Part shown: one piece after another, positions 1 through 11,240 of the stretch
Numbering within the stretch: position 1 is the first letter of the stretch
Layout of the letters: the number at the start of each line of letters is the position of its first letter
Position numbers and translations under genes: made by a program
The notes under the pieces: generated by a model
Databases searched by the model: none
Told to the model about the DNA's origin: nothing
The model's input: only the letters and a program-made list of their open reading frames with translations
Assembly (NCBI RefSeq): GCF_014851395.1
Contig: NW_024041151.1
Span: forward strand, 29,992,231-30,056,230
DNA from: Micropterus salmoides
Lineage: Eukaryota > Chordata > Actinopteri > Centrarchiformes > Centrarchidae
Direction: 5' to 3'
Length of the DNA: 64,000 nt

Positions 1-1230
1 GGCTGGAGGACACTCTCATTTGTGATACTGTTTTTAAAAGCTCAGAGAAGTCGATGGGATAAAACTGGTTAAAACTCTCTTGTTGCTGGTGAGGGACCTC
101 TGAGTAATAGGCCGCGGGGGTAATAGAGGCTCAGATTGACACCACCTTATTGGTAAAATAAGATAAAAACAATTCACAGTCATCATTACTTCCAGCTGAG
201 GCACAAGGAGGGGTTGGGTTTACCAGCTGATCCACAGTCTTAAACAGAAACCTGGGATTGTGTTTATGTGTAGTAATGAGTTCAGAAAAATAGTGTGTTC
301 TCGCATCCTTAACCATGTTATTGTAGTTAATTAATAAATCCTTCAGACTGAGGTAATGGACTTGGAGACTGGATTTTTTCCATCTGCGCTCTGCTTTCCT
401 GCATTCCCTTTTTAGGCTGCGAATGCTGTCATTTATCCAGGGTTGTTTACTAGCTTTAGACGTAGGCCTAACCTTTAGAGGAGCAGTAATATTTAGTGAC
501 GACAAGCAGATATGATTGAAGTGATCGACCAGATTGTTGGTGTTGGAATCAGACAGGTGTTGGCTTTGGCTCTGAAAGAATGCGCAAAACTTTGAAACAC
601 TTTGTTCATTAAAGATGCGAGAACACACGGAGCTTGGAGAGGCGGCATGAGTAACAGGCGAATCGCAGCTAAAAACAATACATCTGTGGTCAGATATGGT
701 CATGTCCACTAATTCCACAGAGGAAATGCTGACACCCAGGGTAAAAACCAAGTCCAGTGTATGACCACGGTTATGTGTTTGTCCTTTGACATGTTGTTTG
801 AAGTTAAAAGAAGGGGCCATATTTAAAAAGTCAGTTGCATTAACATTGTTGGGGTCATCAACATGAATATTAAAATCGCCACAAAGAACAATTCTGTCAT
901 AATTTAAAACCAGAGTAGATAAAAATTCAGGAAGTTCTGATAAAAATCCTCCAGGCGGTTTTGGGGGGCGATAAATTATAACAAATATGATAGGTTGCAG
1001 CCCTCCAACTTTAAGAGTGAGAACTTCAAAGGAGTTAAATTCATCACAGCGTACTTGATGACATTCCTATACACACTCACTAGCCCACCAACACGACCAC
1101 TGACCCTCGGTTGACTAAAACAATCATATTGAGGCGGACACAGTTCAGCTAGCTGGCTATAGTCATTCATTTGCAACCATGATTCAGTTAAAAACATAAA
1201 ATCTAGATTTGCAGACATAACACACACGAT
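1..1230 (-). pseudogene. LINE ORF2: APE endonuclease and linker, broken
   Basis: The minus strand encodes LDFMFLTESWLQ near 1,200, then, after a frameshift near 1,040, a stretch with IYRPPK and CGDFNIHVDD, and at 820-131 HTLDLVF followed by ISDHRCI. ESW, GDFN and SDH are the conserved blocks of the apurinic-type endonuclease that nicks target DNA. A basic linker follows. The N-terminal catalytic block is missing because the esterase of ORF1 is joined directly to the endonuclease, so a deletion removed the ORF1/ORF2 junction. Confidence 0.85.
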
Positions 1231-1255
1231 GAGCCAGTCGTGGAGGCCAAGGAGT

Positions 1256-2320
1256 CTACTGAAGCGGCCAGCACCGCGACCAACTGTGGGAATGGGACCA
1301 GAGATAAAAATGGACTTTCCACACTGCTTTAAAAAGTTACAAAGACAGTTAAAATCTGATTTTGTCAGCTCAGACTGCTGAAGAGCTGTGTCATTTGTTC
1401 CGACATGGACTATCACTCTTGTGATGGAGGACGGGAGCGACGGCATTAGATCCTGGAGATTTTTTTTAAATGTCAGCCGTGGTGGCACCGGGGAAGCAGT
1501 GAGTGGTAGAGTTAAAGAAACGGATGTTTCTGGTTATGGAGTCACCAATTATTAGTGTGGTTGGGGAGAAAAGAGGACGAGGAGATGCTGGTTGTGGGGT
1601 TCCAGAGCAGGACGGAGCAGAATTTGCTTCAACACTGTGTGCGGACTGAGGATGGAGTGAGTGAGCTGCCGAGTGTAGTGTTGGAGTAGCAGTAACAGAC
1701 CTGAGAGAAGGGCTACCTGACGGTGCAGGGTAGAGACGGCCTCCGGAGCGTCTGAGCACAGCCTCCTTCAGGATCCTACATCGGGAAGCGGAGGTTTTTG
1801 ACCGGGATGACGGCTGCCGATCAGGCCCAGCGGCAGACCGGTGTCCCAGTTGATCACCGTTTGCCGCCAGTGCAGGAGATGCAGCCGGTGGAGGAGATGC
1901 AATAGTGTCGGCAGGCACTGTCCGCCGAAAGAGATCCATATCAGGGAGACTCGAAGCCGCAGGTGAATCCGCTGGATGGACCGGAGTGTCGTCAGACAGG
2001 GCTGCATAGCGGTTGGAGAGGCCGATGTGCGGAGGAGAAGCAGCCCCGTCCGAGCCTCTCTTGCAGCCACGGACCAACACTTCAGCCCAGGTTGACTGAT
2101 GCTTCGGAGTCGAGCAGGAGGAAAGCCTTGGAAGGGTAGAGGGGTCCTATAGCACGGTGTCCTGGATGTTAGCGGTTGCGCTAAGAGAAACAATCTGTTT
2201 GGCTTGTACTGAAGCCACATCCATAAAGCCAGTCAGCAGGGAATCTTTCTCTTTGAGTTCCTCTGAAAGTCGTCGGATGTCTTCCATAAGGTCAGCAATC
2301 TTTTTGTTCGCTTTTCTTAA
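1256..2320 (-). pseudogene. LINE ORF1: coiled coil plus SGNH esterase start, broken
   Basis: From about 2,320 down to 2,150 the minus strand encodes a Leu/Glu/Lys-rich coiled coil (KKIADLMEDIRRLSEELKEK) that ends at a TAG near 2,147-2,152. Reading resumes at 2,080 with LVRGCKRGSDG, a Ser/Pro-rich linker, then LIIGDSITRN, the GDS block of an SGNH hydrolase. After a frameshift near 1,470 the next esterase block, VHVGTNDT, follows. The esterase stops after GLHDWL near 1,230. These esterase domains are known in ORF1 of CR1/L2-type LINEs and may aid membrane or nucleic-acid handling. This copy cannot make a full product. Confidence 0.8.
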
Positions 2321-2330
2321 GTAGCTTTGT

Positions 2331-3299
2331 TGTGGTCAGTTAAGTTAAATAAAAGGATTAATTTAACGTAAAAGTGTGGATTAAAACTGGATAAGAGTCA
2401 GGTTTAAGACGGAGCTTCCAACAGGTAGCTACAGACGCCAACGCATGCACAGAGTACAGATTACGTCATCAAATGCAGTTGAGTTATGTATCTTTTTTGT
2501 GCATGTCCTAGGTTTGCAAAGTGAAAAAGCCCACCCCAAAGGGAGTTCGAATCTCCCAAGAAAACTCTGCTCTGAACTGCCTGAAAACAGCTTGTTTGAA
2601 GTCCAGCCTTTACTTCCCTTTCTTGTGACGTCACAATGAAAATACGTGTCATAATGCTCACTGAGCGACTAGTCCGACACGCCCTCACTGAGCTGCAGCA
2701 CACAGCTCCCCTCTCCCTTCCAAACACTAGCTACCCTCCAGGCAGTCAGTGGACATAAAGTTCTTACTGTGATGTAGAGACAGAGCTCAGTTAAAACTTT
2801 ATGGATGAAAGATACTTTTGTCACAGATTAATAACTCAGCACTCTGAAACTCTTGTTCCAGTCCAAATTTCCAACCTGTTCGGCAACATGTACAGCTGAA
2901 TCTGTTTACCATCTTTTCGCTGACCCGCCCTTCTCTGCTTCTGATTGGCTATTACCAGAATGACAAAAATATGGTGTTTTTTGAAAATGAAACCATGTAA
3001 ACCTGTTGTAGTACAACCCCTAAATAGGATTTTGAACCTGAAAATGAGAAGAATACCACCTCTTTAAAGTTGAGGACTAACTGGTTGATTTGACAAATGT
3101 ACATCTCATTAACTCTCCTACATCCCATAAAGAGCTGCACACAGCCACCGTCCTACGCTCCCGTACATGAAAATTGTGTCCTCTTTCATTTAATCTTTTA
3201 TGTATGTTCTTTTACTACTACTACTACTACTACTGTGTTTTATCCTTAACCTTTGCTCTCCTATACTTCTTATGTTAGTCTGTCCACATTTACTAGGGT
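2331..3299. other. Intergenic, probably old repeat; no gene
   Basis: No exon-like signal. The 2,930-3,070 part (ending TTTAAAG near 3,066) resembles the end of a fish non-autonomous DNA element, but I could not find the matching inverted end. A short CTA trinucleotide run sits at about 3,208-3,235. Confidence 0.4.
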
Positions 3300-3608
3300 T
3301 TAGGTCAGAGCTGTGAGATTGTTTGTTGCTTGTTGTTCCTCTCCTCTCCTGGAATGTTCATTCAAGGCCGAGAGAGGATCTCTGTTCCCCAAAACATAGA
3401 AACCTAGACTGTGTAAATGATGATGCATCCCTTTGCTCGGGGCCAGACGTTAGTGACTGTCTTAGGAGACAGAACCTCTGGTCCAGCTATTTGTGTTGTA
3501 GTACTTCTCTGTTTATTCTCTTTTGTTAAATAAATTCTTCAAAGACAACGGTTTGTTGTAACTCAAGTATTTGCTCAGCCCCTCACCAGGAATATAATTT
3601 CCACGACA
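3300..3608 (+). mobile_element. 3' part of a retrovirus-like LTR
   Basis: The polyadenylation signal AATAAA (3,529-3,534) is followed by about 70 bp of U5-like sequence ending in CA at 3,608. Three bases later comes an 18-nt tRNA primer-binding site. The same U5 stretch recurs near 48,925. The 5' end of the LTR could not be placed. Confidence 0.65.
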
Positions 3609-3611
3609 ATT

Positions 3612-3629
3612 TGGCACCCCAGATGGGAC
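3612..3629 (+). other. Primer-binding site, tRNA-Arg type
   Basis: TGGCACCCCAGATGGGAC starts 3 bp after the LTR end and begins with the obligatory TGG (complement of CCA). Its complement matches the 3' end of a tRNA-Arg(CCU)-type molecule as I remember it. It would prime minus-strand DNA synthesis. Confidence 0.65.
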
Positions 3630-4440
3630 GAACGAGGGATTCGGACTCCGTTGAAGGACAGACGGCGGCTTGAAATCCTCCCTGGAGGGAGAAGCTGTGT
3701 TCAGCGGAGCCGTGATCTTTGCTCCGTTCCAGAAAGAAAAGGAAAAGAACTTACACGGTGAGAAATGAGTAGATAATTGAGAGAAAAGGTAAAAAGAGTG
3801 AGATTGAACAGAGTGAAGGAAGTGCCCATGGGCAGGCTAGAAGAAGACAACATTTGAGGTTAAGGAAAACTCAGAACTGAAAACTGATTAGCATAATGAT
3901 GACTGATCACAAGAACAAATCAACTGATTATTTCTTCTTTAACCGAGGTACAAGTCATGGAATCCATTCCGGCTGATCCAGTCCTGGACTCCGCTCCTCC
4001 TCCTCCTACATGCTCCAGTCCCAGATCCAGTCTAGTAAGATGAGTATGCAATGGGTGAAGCTGCTGCTAAAATCTGACTGGGCAGCAACAGAGAGATTCG
4101 AAACCAAAAAAAATTCAACATCCACTGATGCTCTGGTGCAGTAAAAGTCAGAAAAAGACAAAATTGGCTCTCCCTCCAGTTACCCAGAGAAAGAAAAAGG
4201 AAAAGAGGAATACTGACATTTAGGACATTGTTGAAACCACGGCTCACGTGACGAGCCTGACTGAAACCTTTGACAGCTCCACAGACACAGCTGGAGCAGT
4301 TTGGATAAGGTTGTCAAAGAGTACGACCCATAACGACTGAGATAAACACAGCGATGAAAAAAAAATTCAGATCAAGCTGGACTTCCTCAAGATCAGCATA
4401 AAGATAAGATGTTCCTTTCTTAATCACCATCATTAGCATC
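3630..4440 (+). mobile_element. Retrovirus-like leader and decayed gag-like start
   Basis: About 125 bases after the primer site comes ACACGGTGAGAAATGAG, which contains a plausible retroviral 5' splice donor (ACG|GTGAGA). The stretch from about 3,752 to 3,830 is repeated at 48,656-48,730. An ATG at 3,957 opens a short Pro-rich frame (MESIPADPVLDSAPPPP) that stops after 28 codons; open fragments follow to about 4,330. No recognisable capsid, protease or polymerase is left. Confidence 0.45.
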
Positions 4441-4499
4441 ATATGTCACTCCACCCAGACAAGAAGGAAAGCAGTCTGAAGTATGCTGAGTACAGCAAA

Positions 4500-4620
4500 G
4501 GACAGTCCAGAATTACCACTGGACTAAGTTCTGCCCGCATGATGCAGGCCAGTAGCTGAACGCGTTTCGCCCATTGCTTCTTCAGGCTAACATAGTGATA
4601 ATGCATTATTATTTATTAAA
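4500..4620 (-). mobile_element. Penelope-like element 3' tail fragment
   Basis: On the minus strand, GCCTGAAGAAGCAATGGGCG is followed by AAACGCGTTC. The pattern CTGAAGAAG ... GAAAC recurs at 16,165, 21,645 and 62,797 in Penelope-like tails. Assignment rests on that shared motif. Confidence 0.4.
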
Positions 4621-4624
4621 CTAA

Positions 4625-4850
4625 CATAATAAGTAGCTAGAATTTTCTTCACCTCGACTATCTACAACATTAAAATGCTGCTATTACTGTTTTGCATCAA
4701 TAATAGCAAATCCATCAGATCACTGACTTAGTCCTTAATAACTACTTTTACTTTTGATATTTAAAGTGCATTTTTCTGACATACTTTTACTTAGGTAATA
4801 TTTTGAATGCTGGGCTTTTACTTGTAAGAAAGAATTTTTACACTTGTACA
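4625..4850 (-). mobile_element. Non-autonomous hAT-like repeat fragment
   Basis: The stretch resembles, in reverse, the fish repeat also present at 38,510-38,690, with runs such as TACTTTTACTT and TGCTGGGCTTTTACTTG. The terminal CAGAGGTGG-type end was not found here. Confidence 0.4.
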
Positions 4851-4859
4851 CACTTCCTG

Positions 4860-5424
4860 TCCTGTACAACAGTCCCACTCATCTCTGATGAAGTCAGAGA
4901 GCTAAAGGGCAAATGATAAGGTGATATCTCTGCCAACCAAGAGGTCATTATTTCCATTTCCCTCTTCAACACTGACCACCTCTGTCTTTATCTGCTCCAC
5001 TGTCAGCAGCCTCTCAGACAGACAACAGGTCTCAACTCAGGATGCTTCAGAGACACGTTCAGTCCAACTGCAGCAGAGTGGAGGGCACAAAGCAAAACAG
5101 GAAACAGCCATACATCATGCTTCCTCATGGAACGTGTTTTGATCCCAGTTCTGCAACACATTTAAGCTTTTTAGCCTGGGGATTCTTCAACCTTGTTTTT
5201 CTCACTTCCAGGTAGCCTGTGTTAGGTTAATTCCATAAAGCTATTCAATGACGATGTATTTTACTTTTTAGCCCAAAACATTCTATTTACAAAGACAAAG
5301 TTACACAAATAATCTATATTTAATAGATTTAGCAGTGACACTGATACAGCCCATCCCAGAAATAACTTAATTTCACTTAGGGGAACTTAGTGGGAACTGT
5401 TGGGCTTCTGTAAATAACAATAAT
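4860..5424. other. Intergenic, nothing recognised
   Basis: No gene, RNA or clear repeat seen in this 0.56-kb AT-rich stretch. Confidence 0.4.
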
Positions 5425-5525
5425 CATAGAGTATGGTCTAGACCTGCTCTTTTATGAAAAGCGCTGTGAGATAACTGTTGTTGTGATTTGGCGCTATATA
5501 AATAAAATTGAATGAAAATTGAATT
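5425..5525 (+). mobile_element. L2-type LINE 3' tail
   Basis: AAGCGCTGTGAGATAACTGT, then GGCGCTATATAAATAAAATT and imperfect ATTGAA/GAAAATTGAATT repeats, is the usual 3' end of teleost L2 LINEs and of SINEs that borrow it. Only the tail is present. Confidence 0.7.
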
Positions 5526-6376
5526 AGAACTTAGCACCACAGCTATTTTATTCTCAGTCAACCCTCTGAAATGCTCAGCATTTTAACCAGAACATATGAC
5601 ATGACTGGTAAATTCTGGCAACAAAGGGAGGAGGACTCAAACAGAGACAAATACACTCCAGGCAAGCAGATAGAATAAAGGAAAAAAATTACTCAAGGCT
5701 TACAAGTAGGCATTCCCATCAAACAAATCCAAGAGGGGCACAATAGGTGAGCAGGTCAGGAAACAGGAACAGGTAACAAAATTTAAGGTGACTGGGACTG
5801 GGGGAAATGTCTGAGGGCATCTGGTGGATGGATGTAGAACAGCAAGTCTGGAGAGTTCCTAGGAAATGCATGACCCTGAGGGAAGTGGGAATGTGGCTGG
5901 AAGGAGGGCCAGAGAGGCAGAGGTTAGGACAGATTATTACTATTTCTTAACCATCAGGCTTAAAGTCTGCGTGTTAATAAAAATGCCATTTAACCTGACC
6001 TCACTCTATAAAACAATTAAAAATGAGCATACATGCAGGATCCAAAGACGCACCTTTCATATTTCCCCAGGATAAATCCACCATCTGTTAAGTAAATAAA
6101 CCTCTTCATTGGGTGTGAGGTAATGCAGTTTAATTTGAAGTAATGTGATAGTCATCTGTAGGAAATTGCTTGTGGGCGTCAAAAGCCACTGAAGTATTAT
6201 GAGAGAAAGCAGCTGGGTGACCAGATGAGTCCTCAGCTCAGGAAAACCATTCAGTTTCGATCACGTTTCATGTCGTCTGTCTTTATTGATCAGCAGGGTG
6301 TAAAATAATTAAGTCTGCAAAATTCTGAGGTGGAACCTTATAAGGTCCTTCTGTTTTCTTTATCTGACAATCTAAC
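5526..6376. other. Intergenic, nothing recognised
   Basis: No supported gene. A short open frame at 5,866-6,075 has no recognisable domain. Confidence 0.4.
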
Positions 6377-6381
6377 AAAAC

Positions 6382-6954
6382 TGTCAGGACCGGGGCCAGG
6401 AAGACCAAAGTATGAGCAGTGCAAAGATTTATTGAACACAAGGGAGAGACAGGTGTGGCTTGGGGATGGTTGTTCCAAGGGGCATGTGGTCCTGGTTCCA
6501 GAGCTCAGGGGTTTCCGTGGCACAGGAGGGAATCCAAGTCAGGCATGGGCAGGTATGCTGTGGTCGAGACAGAAAAACAAGTTAATACTAATGCAAGGGT
6601 TCAGACAAGATGCTGATAGTTCAGGACCAGCAACAGGCTGGCGTGTTCGTACTGTGAGATACAACAATCCAGCAGGGACTGGAAGGTTGGGCTGGTCTTT
6701 TAAGGTGGGTTGATTGTAGGCTGAGGTACTGGTGTGCTGATTAACTGGATGAGTCTCAGGTGTGTAAACTGGAGCTCAGGAAACCATGCCCACCAGCAGC
6801 CCCAGAGCATGAGGGAGGAAGCAGAACACAGAGAGACAGACAAAACCCAAAACACACCAAGCACACCATAAACGCCCCAAGGGGAAAAGAAAACTACAAT
6901 CACACACACACATCCCAACAGGAAGGTCAGGGTCACGACCGGGGGTTTGTGACA
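6382..6954 (-). mobile_element. Solo LTR of a gypsy-like element with 5-bp TSD
   Basis: The unit runs from TGTCAGG to TTTGTGACA, so both ends are TG...CA within a TGTCA/TGACA inverted repeat. It is flanked on each side by AAAAC (6,377-6,381 and 6,955-6,959), a 5-bp target duplication. On the minus strand a TTAAAAG promoter-like box lies near 6,700 and AATAAA near 6,430, giving the orientation. No internal region remains, so it is a recombination product. The superfamily is inferred from the size and general look of fish gypsy LTRs. Confidence 0.85.
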
Positions 6955-6959
6955 AAAAC

Positions 6960-7500
6960 TAATGAACTAAATGACAAAATATTTATTTGAAAAAATATCT
7001 CACCACAATGTCCATTAAGAGGCTGTTCAACAGGCTGTCACACAAACTGTAGATGTTTAAAATTTTTCTGAACTTGTGCAATGATCCATTGCTCCAGAAC
7101 AGCAACCTGATAAATGGACCTAGATAGGTAGATAGTTTTGACACCCACCAAAACTCAACAAAGAACTTTCAGTCTTGACAAAATGTGATGGTTGTCCCAT
7201 TAAAACTATCCTTATTAGGAAATAATCATGGCGTGGGTTAAAGTAACTACTTCATTAATGTTAGTGAACCAAGGTTAAATGAACCATTAGATTTTGGTCT
7301 AAAAGAAAGGGTGTAGGTTTGGTAATGGGCAGGGACATTTATTTGTCTTGTTAAATTATTCTTAGGGCATTGTCTGCCTTTATTAGATGATAATTATGGC
7401 AAGATGACAGGAAGCAAGAAATCCAATGAAGGTCGCCAACTGTATTTGAACAAGTGATGATGCATTTTCTGGTCTTTTAAGTGTCTTAACCAATATGCAG
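6960..7500. other. Intergenic, nothing recognised
   Basis: No gene or clear repeat seen. Confidence 0.4.
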
Positions 7501-7502
7501 AG

Positions 7503-7572
<70 letters not shown>
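7503..7572. repeat. (GT)n microsatellite, about 70 bp
   Basis: Nearly uninterrupted GT dinucleotides. A smaller CA-rich run follows at 7,595-7,612. Confidence 0.97.
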
Positions 7573-7574
<2 letters not shown>

Positions 7575-7619
7575 ACTTGCTCATGGATGTGTGTGCATAC
7601 ACACACATACACAAGCACA

Positions 7620-8115
7620 AAGAACTTGACATTTCAAAAGAGTGGCTCTGATACTTATCGATAACCTAAATGGAGTTAAAAGTAATTTGAGACAATTCAC
7701 TTGACTTTGGCAGGGACCCTCCATACTCAGGTCATGGCTTCCAACCATTGATGACCATCGGTAGGAAAAGGGAAACAACCTGGAGTCTCCCCATGTCAAA
7801 TTTGCACACTCTGCTGACTGATCAATTCACCCCAACCTCCTTCCTACCAGGTTTTGAGGCTCTATAGCAACATCACACTTCCTCCTTTGCTTCTGACAAA
7901 CAAGTGCTATAATTCACACGGCCACCAGAGGTTCCTTGTCAATTACTAAACATTTAGGATAAGTCTGGTGGTAGTCAATCTTTTTTCCCATGTGCAGAAC
8001 CAAACCAACAATAAATGTATCCTACTAGTTTTGTGTGTATATCACAGCCATAGAACTCCGTTGTTGTCCAGAAATTATTAACATCAGTCAGTCCACCAGA
8101 TATTGCAGCCCCCTA
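7620..8115. other. Intergenic, nothing recognised
   Basis: No gene or clear repeat seen between the microsatellite and the gypsy relic. Confidence 0.4.
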
Positions 8116-8119
8116 CCTT

Positions 8120-9150
8120 AACGGTGCACATCCAAAAGTAGCTGAACAGTGTAGGCCGGATGATCGTTGATGACCTGGGCGGGAGGAGAGGGCCTGGATG
8201 AATGGCCAGAGTCAGGGTCAGAACACTGCAACTGCCGGATGCATCTACCTCTGCGATGAACTGCTTGTCGGGGTCCGGGTGAACTAAGATTCGGGTGGAT
8301 GTGAAAAGGGTCTTGAGTCTGATAAAGGCAGTTTGGGCTTCAGGAGACCAGATAAAAGGGGACTTAATGGAGGTTAATTGAGTCGTTGGTACTGTGACCT
8401 TACTATAGTCTCTTAATAAACCTACAGTAGAAGTTAGTAAACCCCAGGAATGGTTGTAATTGCTTTCTTGTAGTAGGGATTGGCCACTCCATGACCGCCT
8501 TGACCTTGCCTGGGTCTGCCTTCATCTGCCCGCACCCAAAAATGTACGCCAAAAACTCACAGAACTAGAGTGGAACTTGCACTTCCCATGTCCGCCAGGG
8601 GCTCTGCTGGAGATGGGACATGGGACATGGTTCATTGAGGTTTCTAGAAAAAAATCAAAATGTCGTCAAGGTAGACAAAAACAAAATGGTTCAGGAAATC
8701 TCGGAGGACGTTGTTTACCAGACTCTAAAAAACAGCTGGGGTGTTAGTCAATCCAAAGGGCATTACCTGGAATTGGCCAAGGGGATGTTGAACGCGGTCT
8801 TCCATTCACCACCCTCCTGGAGGTCCAAGTTCAAGAAGATTGTGGCTTGCTGTAGTGGTTTGGAAACTGAGATGATTAGAGGCAGAGGGTACTTGTTCTT
8901 TACAGTGATACTGTTGAGGCCGCGCTAATCAATACAGGGATGGAGAATCTTGTCGTTCTTAGCCACAAAGAAGAATCCCGTGGCTACAGGGTAGGAGGAT
9001 GGCTGGATTAGACCTGTTCTCAGGGAATCTCTAATGTAGACCTCTATGGCCTCCCTTTCAGGGCAAGGGAGATTGTAAAGTTTTCTTAATGGAAGTGGGG
9101 CATCAGGGAGTAATATTATTTTACAGTCATAAGGTCTGCGGCAGGGAGAG
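8120..9150 (-). mobile_element. Ty3/gypsy pol relic (reverse transcriptase to RNase H)
   Basis: The minus strand encodes, in shifting frames, VMPFGLTN (near 8,740-8,765), then VYLDDILIF with the catalytic YLDD at 8,662-8,673, then SPFIWSPEAQTAF and LVHPDPDKQFIAEVDASG (near 8,240-8,340). These are RT blocks and the start of the RNase H domain of gypsy elements. Many stops and frameshifts interrupt it. The opposite-strand gag/pol relic at 10.0-11.2 kb is a separate insertion. Confidence 0.85.
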
Positions 9151-9179
9151 CGCTAGACTCTTACAAAAAACCCTCAAAA

Positions 9180-9365
9180 AACCCTCTTCTTGTCCACAAA
9201 CCCAGCTCCATACTCCACTCCAGTACACTCACTACCTGTCTATGATACACAGACATGGATGACAACTAATTACTTACAACTCAACAGTAGTAAGACTGAG
9301 CTACTGCTCATTGGTTCATATTTTATTCTGTCAAAAACCAACATCAGCTCATTCCCAATTAATGG
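9180..9365 (+). mobile_element. L2-type LINE RT fragment
   Basis: NYLQLNSSKTELLLIGS followed by LSKTN matches the region after the catalytic core of L2 reverse transcriptases. The equivalent segment of the 22.5-kb LINE reads NFLKLNSNKTEFLLIGS. It is only about 100-190 bp long. Confidence 0.7.
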
Positions 9366-9995
9366 ATTAATATCACGGTTCTGGTCTGGTGTGTTCCTGT
9401 GCTCTCCTTTGGACATTTGGACTACTCACTCTTGTTGTGTATTCTGTGCTTCTGTTTGTTTTACTTTTGGAACCACATCATATCTGTAAGTTTTTTCACC
9501 ATTTTCTAATTATACCCTGGCACAAAGGCACCCCGGGAAGTTCCAAGCCTTTGCAATCAATTGCCAGTGTGGGTGGAAAGATTTATGAACTCATTGTGCC
9601 TCACTGCTGCCCGGCTCAGCGTCCTAATCTCCACCCAGCTCCGCAAAATGGCTGTTAACTCAGAGATCTTGTGGTGTAATATGGAAGCAGGATCAGTAGA
9701 GTCAACATTGTCAAATCCTATACCTCCCATAAACATATTCTCTGTTGGATATGGACCTCACTGTGTTTTTTGAGCTTCTTCATCCCTTAACTCTTAATGC
9801 TGTCAAAACAGACCTCAACCTTGTAGAGGAAACGTTTTCTGGCTATGGGATTCAACAAGCAACCAAAACAGTGACATACCTATTGCAGGAACAAATAGGT
9901 TTTCAAACATGTGGATAAGCAGTTTGATATATCTGCAAACACATAATTACCTGCTGAAGGATCTTTTCTCTGATCTTACAATCCACTGAACAGCC
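9366..9995. other. Intergenic, nothing recognised
   Basis: Short overlapping open frames at 9,389-9,773 show no known domain and lie between two retroelement relics. Confidence 0.35.
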
Positions 9996-9999
9996 TGGC

Positions 10000-11240
10000 A
10001 TGGCAGATGAAAATTTTGGGTCACCAGGAGGATCCACCTTTCATGGGGAATTGAAGAACAGGTTCATGGGAAAGAGTGTGAAGTTTTCCCCACTTTCAGT
10101 CCACTCACAGGCAAGGAGCTCATTGCCACCCTGCGTGATGTGCTTGAGAGATTGGTGGGATGTGTGCTGCCATAAAATCCATACTTGGAAGGAATTCCAT
10201 GACCAGTTCCATGCGGCCTTCCTGTCAGAGGACTATGAAGATGAACTGGCAGAGAGTTGCACAATAGAGAGAGGGTGAAAGCGTCAGAGCCTTTACCATC
10301 ATGTACCGGTCACTATGCAAGGGCTGGAAAACAAATATTGTGGATTAGGAAATACTCAAATTGATTTTGAAAAACAATACACCCAACTGGCATGTCAGCT
10401 AGAGTTACCTGTCGATGGACTTGTCCGCCTTGGCCAGCAACTTAAGAAGGAACACGTGTGCTAAAAGCCTTGGACAAGGGGACCCTGGTACCTAGCAGAT
10501 GGAAAAGGAAGACAACTTATAGGTTGGAGTGAAATGAGCCTGACATTACAGTCCCATCGAATAACCTCACCTTATGTCATCTTGCCTGCTTGTAGTCTTG
10601 ATTGTAGTTCCCTGAAGTGGTGGGACTTGACTTTATTTTCTTGTTTGATGTCTCGAAGAGTCGTTACTGGTTTAAGTCTAACAAAAAGAGCCTGTACCAG
10701 TTCTTGAGTGAATCTGTAATGGGGCCCAATGCTGGTCTTCCATCACAGCTTGCCTTCTTCTCTGCAGTAGCTCTTGCCTGCACCCTGCCCTGACCTCCTA
10801 CAGGCTGCTAGCAGCAACCTTCACCTAGATGTTTTTGGGAAGAATCAGTTTTTATGGCCACTACAAATGTCTGCACAGCAACACTGGGATGCAATAGTAT
10901 TCTCACACACAACATTTTTCTTACCCAGGAAGTGCCCATCAAACAGAAGCGCTCATAAAACCATCAACAACTCTTTATGCCAGTTGTCTTGGTGCCTAAG
11001 AAACATGATCCAAATCCAAGGTTCTGTGTGGATTACAGGAAAATTTATGTACCTAGTCACACAGATGTCTGTCCCTTACCAGTCACTTACTAGTGACCTG
11101 GAGCTGTGGTGTTCACTAAGTTGGACCTTCATGGTAGCTACTGGCAAGTTCAAATGGATAAAGACAGCAGATAAAAAACTGCCTTCAACAGTCCCTTTGG
11201 CCTACCAGTTCAAAGTAATGCCATCTGGATGATCTTGAGC
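10000..11240 (+). mobile_element. LTR-retrotransposon gag and RT relic
   Basis: Near 10,155-10,460 the plus strand encodes TWKEFHDQFHAAFLSEDYED, then ESVRAFTIMYRSLC and LVRLGQQLKKE, the pattern of a retrotransposon gag (capsid) domain. Near 10,980-11,225, after a gap, comes VLVPKKHDPNPRFCVDYRK, then FTKLDLHGSYWQVQMDKDSR and KTAFNSPFG, the fingers of a gypsy-type RT. Frames shift repeatedly. The stretch 10,470-10,930 is too decayed to read. Catalytic YxDD is absent. Confidence 0.7.

Larger units (their letters stand above)
1..2330 (-). mobile_element. 5' part of an L2/CR1-type LINE, truncated by window edge
   Basis: Reading the minus strand, the order is a coiled-coil ORF1, an SGNH-esterase segment, an APE endonuclease and the start of the endonuclease-RT linker. 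This is the order in teleost L2/CR1-group LINEs with an esterase ORF1. The RT would lie left of base 1. Several frameshifts, a stop and one internal deletion show it is dead. The 5' end is not sharp; LINE-like sequence fades near 2,330-2,430. Confidence 0.85.

Noticed and set aside
2930..3075. piggyBac-type element with TTAA border
   Set aside because: Only one end is visible; no matching inverted end or TTAA on the other side was found.
7394..7799. Open frames rich in His-Thr or Cys-Val across GT/CA tracts (also 17,040, 20,940, 34,750)
   Set aside because: They are translations of dinucleotide microsatellites.
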